A model generated the notes under the pieces. That model searched no databases, was not told the origin of the DNA, and worked only from the letters and a program-made list of their open reading frames with translations. Below are positions 59,500 through 64,000 of a stretch of 64,000 bases of DNA, piece after piece (the stretch's first letter is position 1; each line of letters opens with the position of its first letter). The stretch is from Halomonas sp. ALS9. GTDB lineage: Bacteria; Pseudomonadota; Gammaproteobacteria; Pseudomonadales; Halomonadaceae. The stretch is taken from positions 1-64,000 of the forward strand of contig NZ_LXRG01000163.1 of the NCBI RefSeq assembly GCF_001651035.1, in the 5' to 3' direction. The position numbers were made by a program, and so were the translations under genes.

Positions 59500-60279
59500 A
59501 TGACCATTAATGTCACGGTATGGGGGGAAAACGTCCACGAACAAACCAATGAAGTTGTGGCGCGAATCTACCCAGACGGCATGCACCACTGCATCGCCGA
59601 AGGCCTCAATGAAGCGGAAGAGCTCAATGCAACCGCCGTCACCTTGCAAGACCACAAGCAAGGGCTAAGCGAAGCGATCCTCGAAAATACTGATGTGCTG
59701 CTGTGGTGGGGCCACGCTGCCCATGGCGATGTGCTGGAGGAAACGGTTGATCGCGTACAGAAACGCGTGCTGCAGGGCATGGGGTTGATTGTGCTGCACT
59801 CTGGGCACTACGCAAAAATCTTCAAACGCTTGATGGGCACCACCTGCTCTCTCAAGTGGCGGGAAGCGGGGGAGCGCGAGCGGCTATGGGTGGTGAACCC
59901 CGGGCATCCGATTGTGCAGGGGCTGGGCGACTATATCGAACTACCGCATACCGAAATGTACGGCGAGCCGTTTGCGGTACCCAACCCTGACGAGGTGATC
60001 TTTATCAGTGCCTTTGAAGGCGGAGAGGTCTTCCGTTCAGGGCTGACTTACAAGCGCGGCAACGGCAAAATTTTCTACTTCCGCCCTGGCCACGAAACCT
60101 ACCCAATCTACTACAACGAACAGGTTAAAACGGTACTGAAAAACGCAGTGCATTGGGCGCGCCCGGAAGGCTCCCGGTGGATCGATAGCTGCCCCAATAT
60201 CCCTGCTGATCAGGCGCCCAACCCGGTGGAAATAAAAGGCGAAGGGCTGCATAAACCCGGCGAAGGGGGCTTCAAATGA
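59500..60279 (+). CDS. ThuA-domain protein (trehalose/disaccharide-utilisation type)
   Basis: A 259-residue glutamine-amidotransferase-fold protein of the ThuA family, implicated in trehalose and related disaccharide metabolism, with no proven reaction. Landmarks: [55 protein letters not shown] and [19 protein letters not shown] strong GAGGAGAG ribosome site precedes the ATG. The final codons overlap the next gene's ATG (ATGA), coupling it to the Gfo/Idh/MocA gene; the two families are often adjacent. Confidence 0.88.
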   Translation: MTINVTVWGENVHEQTNEVVARIYPDGMHHCIAEGLNEAEELNATAVTLQDHKQGLSEAILENTDVLLWWGHAAHGDVLEETVDRVQKRVLQGMGLIVLHSGHYAKIFKRLMGTTCSLKWREAGERERLWVVNPGHPIVQGLGDYIELPHTEMYGEPFAVPNPDEVIFISAFEGGEVFRSGLTYKRGNGKIFYFRPGHETYPIYYNEQVKTVLKNAVHWARPEGSRWIDSCPNIPADQAPNPVEIKGEGLHKPGEGGFK

Positions 60280-61325
60280 TCCATTTAGCGATTATTGGCG
60301 CCGGTAGCATGGCGGGCGAGCACGCCAAGCACTTTGGCCGCATTGAGGGAGTGGAAGTCGTCGCGGTGTGTGATATAGATTTGGCCAAGGCGCGCGATTT
60401 TGCTGGCCGCTATGGCATTGCCGATGTGTATGATGACCTGGAAGCCATGTTAGCGCGGGAGGATATTCAGGCCGTTAGCAACGTCACGCCGGATGGCGTT
60501 CATAAACTAACCTCTCTGGCCGCGATTGCTGCAGGTAAGCATATCCTGTGTGAAAAACCGCTGGCCACTAATGCGCAAGATGCTCGTGAGATGGCCCAAG
60601 CGGCCCAGGCTGCCAACGTCATCAACATGGTCAACTTTAGCTATCGCGATGCGCCAGCCATACAGCACGCCCGTGCACTCATTACCGCCGGGGCCATTGG
60701 GCAGGTTCGTCACGTAGACGCCAGCTACCGACAGAGTTGGCTGGTCAGCCATGCCTGGGGGCGTTGGGATCAGGATAGCCAGTGGCTTTGGCGGCTCTCA
60801 GAAGCCCATGGCAGCAAAGGCGTGCTGGGCGATGTGGGCGTGCATATTGTCGATTTCGCCAGCTTCCCCGTTGGCGATATTACCCACGTAAACTGCGAGC
60901 TGACCTGCTTTGAGAAAGCGCCGGATAACCGCATCGGAGATTACCTGCTGGACGCCAACGATACCGCCCTAATGCGTGTGACCTTTGCCAATGGAGCCAA
61001 GGGCACCCTTCAGGCTACCCGCTGGGCGACCGGGCATCACAACTCGTTAACCCTGAGTGTACACGGCGATAAAGGCGCTATTCGGGTCGATTTAGATACC
61101 TCAAGAGACGAGGTGCAGGTATGCCTGGATGAGGACGTTCATCCTGCACGGTGGAGCACAGTGAAGGCTCCGCCCACGGCGAGTATCTATCAGCGCTTTG
61201 TGGAAAGCATCCGCAGTGGCCAAAACGACCAACCGGATTTCGCCCGCGGCGCGGCGATCCAAACCGTTCTTGATGCCTGCGTTATATCCAGTCAGGAAGA
61301 TCGCAGTCTGGAAATTGGAGTGTAA
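60276..61325 (+). CDS. Gfo/Idh/MocA family oxidoreductase
   Basis: A 349-residue NAD(P)-dependent sugar or inositol dehydrogenase. The Rossmann motif [13 protein letters not shown] opens the chain; [22 protein letters not shown] holds the catalytic Lys-Pro, and [16 protein letters not shown] follows in the second domain. With ThuA it probably oxidises a sugar or an inositol derivative at a keto position. It is translationally coupled to the thuA-like gene and ends 74 bases before the lacI-type gene. Confidence 0.92.
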   Translation: MIHLAIIGAGSMAGEHAKHFGRIEGVEVVAVCDIDLAKARDFAGRYGIADVYDDLEAMLAREDIQAVSNVTPDGVHKLTSLAAIAAGKHILCEKPLATNAQDAREMAQAAQAANVINMVNFSYRDAPAIQHARALITAGAIGQVRHVDASYRQSWLVSHAWGRWDQDSQWLWRLSEAHGSKGVLGDVGVHIVDFASFPVGDITHVNCELTCFEKAPDNRIGDYLLDANDTALMRVTFANGAKGTLQATRWATGHHNSLTLSVHGDKGAIRVDLDTSRDEVQVCLDEDVHPARWSTVKAPPTASIYQRFVESIRSGQNDQPDFARGAAIQTVLDACVISSQEDRSLEIGV

Positions 61326-61399
61326 TCAGCGTCGCAACGCCGGGCGTTTTTCGGCACACTGGAAGCATTCCAGGTGAGAGATAGGGCGAGAAATAGTCA

Positions 61400-62389
61400 G
61401 TGAGAGAGAGTAAACAAGGCGCCCAAACGGCCACCATTCGCGAAATAGCCCGGCGGGCCGAGGTGTCGATTGCCTCGGTCAGCCGGGCGTTGAATAGCAA
61501 GCCTGGGCTAAGCGACGCCCTACGTGAAAAGATTTTGGCGATTAGCCGCGAGGTGGCCTACCAGCCCAGCGCCGCTGCTCGCCAGTTAATCAGTGGCAAA
61601 TCGGCGGTGGTGGGTATCTCCCTGGGTCGTCAGGATATTGAGCTGCGACCTTACTATATCTTGCTCTACCAGCACCTTACGGTGGCGCTTCATCAGCAGG
61701 GGATGGTGCCAGTGTTTTTTAATCACCAGCAAACGGGTGAGTTACCCGAACGCGCGGGGGCAGCTATTTTACTCGGTGAAGCGCCGGATGATGAACGCCC
61801 CGCACTGCTAAAGGCTGCGGCGATTCCCTTTGTGCGCATTGGCGACGCTGGGGAGGGTTTTTCCGTTGCTCCTGACGATCGACAGGGGCTGTATGAAATC
61901 ACCGCTTATCTGATTGGTCATGGGCGCCAGCGGCTAGCCTTTATGGGCGGTGAGCTAGAGGTTCCGCGCCCCCATAGCCGTTTGGAGGGCTATCGTCAGG
62001 CGTTGGCTGAGGCGGGACTCAATGAGCAGTTGATCAGCTTGCCGCACCGCTTTGCATCGGATTCCTTAAACAGCTATCGCTATCTGAATAGTTACTTGGA
62101 CAAGATGGGCGCTCAAACACTGCCGTTTGATGCGCTGGTATGTGCCACCGACGAGCTAGCGCTGGGCTGTGTGGCCGCACTGGAAGATCGCGGGATTGAG
62201 GTGCCGGGCCAAGTGGCAGTCACCGGTTTTGATGATCTGCCCACCCTAGCCACTGGGCTAACCACGGTACGTCAGGATATTGCCGAGATTGCCGCAACGA
62301 GCATGGCATTGCTGGCAGAAGCGCGGGCGGGAGAAGCGCCCCGGCACGTATCGCTGCCGGTGGCGCTGGTAGTACGGGAAACGAGTTAA
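61400..62389 (+). CDS. LacI-family transcriptional regulator
   Basis: A 329-residue repressor. The N-terminal helix-turn-helix reads TIREIARRAEVSIASVSRALNSKPGLSD, followed by the hinge SREVAYQPSAAARQL, and a periplasmic-binding-like effector domain (VVGISLGRQDI, FDALVCATDELALGCVAALEDRGIEVPGQVAVTGFDDLPTLA). It starts with GTG. It likely represses the divergent aminotransferase and thuA units through the twin palindromes, and its inducer is probably the imported sugar. The stop codon shares the sequence TTAA with the convergent cdd stop. Confidence 0.94.
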   Translation: MRESKQGAQTATIREIARRAEVSIASVSRALNSKPGLSDALREKILAISREVAYQPSAAARQLISGKSAVVGISLGRQDIELRPYYILLYQHLTVALHQQGMVPVFFNHQQTGELPERAGAAILLGEAPDDERPALLKAAAIPFVRIGDAGEGFSVAPDDRQGLYEITAYLIGHGRQRLAFMGGELEVPRPHSRLEGYRQALAEAGLNEQLISLPHRFASDSLNSYRYLNSYLDKMGAQTLPFDALVCATDELALGCVAALEDRGIEVPGQVAVTGFDDLPTLATGLTTVRQDIAEIAATSMALLAEARAGEAPRHVSLPVALVVRETS

Positions 62390-62805
62390 CGCGGCGGCAG
62401 TTGTTCAGGCCCAAAACCATCGGGCAGCAGGGCTTCCATGGAGTAGGTTTTCATCAACTTACCGCTGCCGGAGAGCACCTTGATCTGTGTCTCGGGCGTG
62501 GCGAACTCGCGGATGCGCTGGCGGCAGTCGCCGCAAGGTGTGCACAGGTGATCGCCAGGGCCCATGACGTAGACGGTGGCCAGCTGTCGCTGACCCGCGG
62601 TGATCATGGCGGAGATGGCCGAGGCTTCGGCGCATAGGCCTTTGTAGTGCGCGACTTCTACGTTAGTGCCCGCAAACTGCTGGCCATCCGGCGTCACCAT
62701 TACTGATGCCACCGGGTGTGCTGAGTAGGGCACATAAGCGTTAGCCCGCGCGCTGAATAGCTGCTCAACGATCTCTGCTGATACTTCATCCGTTTGCTGA
62801 CTCAT
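62386..62805 (-). CDS. cdd: Cytidine deaminase
   Basis: A 139-residue zinc enzyme converting cytidine and deoxycytidine to uridine and deoxyuridine. Zinc and catalytic residues: Cys58 and Glu60 in LCAEAS, and Cys91 and Cys94 in CTPCGDC. The ATG at 62805 has GAGG eight bases upstream; the GTG one codon earlier is less likely. It is the last gene of deoB-deoD-cdd, 12 bases after deoD, and this tetrameric short form is typical of such salvage operons. Confidence 0.94.
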   Translation of the reverse strand: MSQQTDEVSAEIVEQLFSARANAYVPYSAHPVASVMVTPDGQQFAGTNVEVAHYKGLCAEASAISAMITAGQRQLATVYVMGPGDHLCTPCGDCRQRIREFATPETQIKVLSGSGKLMKTYSMEALLPDGFGPEQLPPR

Positions 62806-62817
62806 CACAACTTCCTC

Positions 62818-63543
62818 TTAAGCGCGGGCTGCGTCGTCGCGTAACACGGTGTCTAAAGCAATCAGCATCATGTCGTCAAAGGTGGTTTGACGATCAGCGC
62901 TGGAGAGCGAGTCGCCTTTTAGAATGTGATCCGACACCGTGCAGATGGTCATGGCGCGGGCGCCAAACTCGGCGGCGACGCCGTATAGGCCAGCGGCTTC
63001 CATCTCTACACCAACAATGCCGTAGCGCTTGAGCATTTCGGCCATCTCGGTTTGCGGGTTGTAGAACAAGTCGGCTGAGAAGATATTGCCGACCTTTACC
63101 GGCACGCCTTTGGCTTTGGCGGCAGCGACGGCGTGCTGGGTCAGTTCAAAATCAGCAATCGCGGCGAAGTCGTGGTCGTTAAAGCGCATGCGGTTGACCT
63201 TGGAGTCGGTGCTGGCGCCCATGCCGATGACCACATCGCGGACGTTGACATCGTCGCGTACCGCACCGCAGGAACCCACGCGAATCAGCGATTTAACGCC
63301 GTAGTCGGTGATCAGCTCTTTGGCATAGATAGAGACCGAGGGAATGCCCATGCCGTGCCCCATCACAGAAATCTCGCGGCCTTTATAAGTGCCGGTGTAG
63401 CCGAACATATTGCGTACATCGTTGACCTGGCGCACGTTCTCCAGGTAGGTGTCAGCGATGTATTTGGCGCGCAGCGGGTCGCCGGGCATCAGTACAGTAT
63501 CGGCGAAATCGCCCATATCAGCATTAATATGCGGTGTAGCCAT
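62818..63543 (-). CDS. deoD: Purine-nucleoside phosphorylase DeoD
   Basis: A 241-residue hexameric-type phosphorylase that splits purine ribo- and deoxyribonucleosides. It closely follows the E. coli sequence: [78 protein letters not shown] with the active Asp. The ATG at 63543 has AAAGGAG nine bases upstream. It lies 29 bases after deoB and 12 before cdd. Confidence 0.97.
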   Translation of the reverse strand: MATPHINADMGDFADTVLMPGDPLRAKYIADTYLENVRQVNDVRNMFGYTGTYKGREISVMGHGMGIPSVSIYAKELITDYGVKSLIRVGSCGAVRDDVNVRDVVIGMGASTDSKVNRMRFNDHDFAAIADFELTQHAVAAAKAKGVPVKVGNIFSADLFYNPQTEMAEMLKRYGIVGVEMEAAGLYGVAAEFGARAMTICTVSDHILKGDSLSSADRQTTFDDMMLIALDTVLRDDAARA

Positions 63544-63572
63544 CAAATATCTCCTTTAAACAGCGCTAGCCT

Positions 63573-64000
63573 TTAAGCGGCTTCGGGAAGAAAGCTTTTG
63601 CCATCGGCCATGGCCGGAAGCAGGAAAAAGTCGGCGAGGGTTTGGCCAATATCGGCAAAGGTGCCACGCTCACCTAGCGAGCCGGGAGTAAAACCGGGGC
63701 CGTGTACCAGAATGGGGATGTACTCGCGGGTGTGTTCGGTGCCGTGCCAGCTGGGGTCACAGCCGTGATCGGCGGTCAGAATCAGCAGATCGTCTTCGCT
63801 TAACGCGGCCAATAAAGCTGGCAGCTTGGCATCAAAGTCTTCCAGCGCTGCAGCGTAACCGGGTACGTCGCGGCGGTGACCGTAAACCGAGTCGAAATCG
63901 ACAAAGTTGGTCATGATCATCGCGCGCTCGCCTTCGTCACGTTGGCTGGTGCGCTCGATCTCTTTGAGCGTAGCGTCCATCAATGCATCGTGGCCGCTGG
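63573..64000 (-). CDS. deoB: Phosphopentomutase DeoB (C-terminal part, cut by window edge)
   Basis: The frame runs past the right edge (its extreme residues read [16 protein letters not shown]), so only the C-terminal ~142 residues are seen. DeoB interconverts ribose/deoxyribose 1- and 5-phosphates after nucleoside phosphorolysis. The metal-binding segment [25 protein letters not shown] is intact, with Asp-His and His residues of the alkaline-phosphatase superfamily. The C-terminus [12 protein letters not shown] is typical. Its start and promoter lie outside the window. Confidence 0.95.
   Translation of the reverse strand, partial: SGHDALMDATLKEIERTSQRDEGERAMIMTNFVDFDSVYGHRRDVPGYAAALEDFDAKLPALLAALSEDDLLILTADHGCDPSWHGTEHTREYIPILVHGPGFTPGSLGERGTFADIGQTLADFFLLPAMADGKSFLPEAA

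Overview
The window looks like a chromosomal segment of a moderately halophilic gammaproteobacterium of the Halomonadaceae (Halomonas/Vreelandella type). This is inferred from protein character and gene mix: TRAP and tripartite tricarboxylate transporters, CsbD and PRC-barrel stress proteins, two chemoreceptors with C-terminal xWxxF tails, a Tpx peroxidase, a NasR-type regulator and a DeoB/DeoD/Cdd salvage block. No rRNA, tRNA, IS element, phage gene or CRISPR array was seen. Both ends cut genes (an unidentified protein on the left, deoB on the right).

Region 1 (188-8867) is a catabolic island for pectin-derived sugars (unsaturated galacturonides or rhamnogalacturonides). One minus-strand run holds kdgM porin, TRAP dctQ-dctM, a GH105 unsaturated-uronyl hydrolase, TRAP dctP and a TIM-barrel sugar isomerase/epimerase. 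A divergent kdgR (IclR family) follows, then a kduI-kduD operon. A shared 17-base operator lies in the kdgM/kdgR intergenic region and inside the kduI promoter, so the circuit can be read from the DNA. The island is visibly more A/T-rich than the rest of the window.

Region 2 (8945-18236) is signalling: a small DUF1127-like protein, an OmpR-type response regulator, a small exported molybdopterin-oxidoreductase-like protein, a hybrid histidine kinase with an HPt domain, a REC-EAL phosphodiesterase, a chemoreceptor and an ABC exporter. Region 3 (18391-25770) is a transport run (two half-size ChrA proteins, TctC-TctB-TctA, gamma-glutamyltransferase) with a divergent GntR/FCD regulator and a DUF1415 gene. 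Region 4 (25763-31927) has a diguanylate cyclase, a second chemoreceptor, and GNAT, LLM oxidoreductase and SDR genes.

Region 5 (32092-35001) is a nitrate module: a NarK-type transporter followed by nasR (NIT + ANTAR). The transporter leader carries two hairpins with hexanucleotide loops of the form ANNGGT, the signature expected of an ANTAR-protein RNA target. Region 6 (35173-44934) has a patatin, a soluble CZB zinc-binding protein, a cell-wall group (two L,D-transpeptidases and an M23 endopeptidase), a LysR regulator, a glutathionyl-hydroquinone reductase and a PRC-barrel protein. Region 7 (45037-58120) has CsbD, a DEAD-box helicase with a structured leader, endonuclease V behind eight perfect ATTCACC heptamers, two glutamine amidotransferases, an amidoligase, Tpx, a large MscS channel, two J-domain-type proteins, a membrane protein I do not recognise, and a CBS-BON protein.

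Region 8 (58142-62389) is a small catabolic locus: an aminotransferase divergent from thuA-like, Gfo/Idh/MocA and lacI-type genes, with two perfect GTAAACGTTTAC operators 21 bp apart. The window closes with deoB-deoD-cdd nucleoside salvage. No wholly new system stands out. The best leads are the ANTAR leader with its conflicting sigma-54-like element, the amidoligase-amidotransferase pair, the J-domain/unknown membrane protein neighbourhood, the ChrA-Tct-Ggt operon and the heptamer array before endonuclease V.
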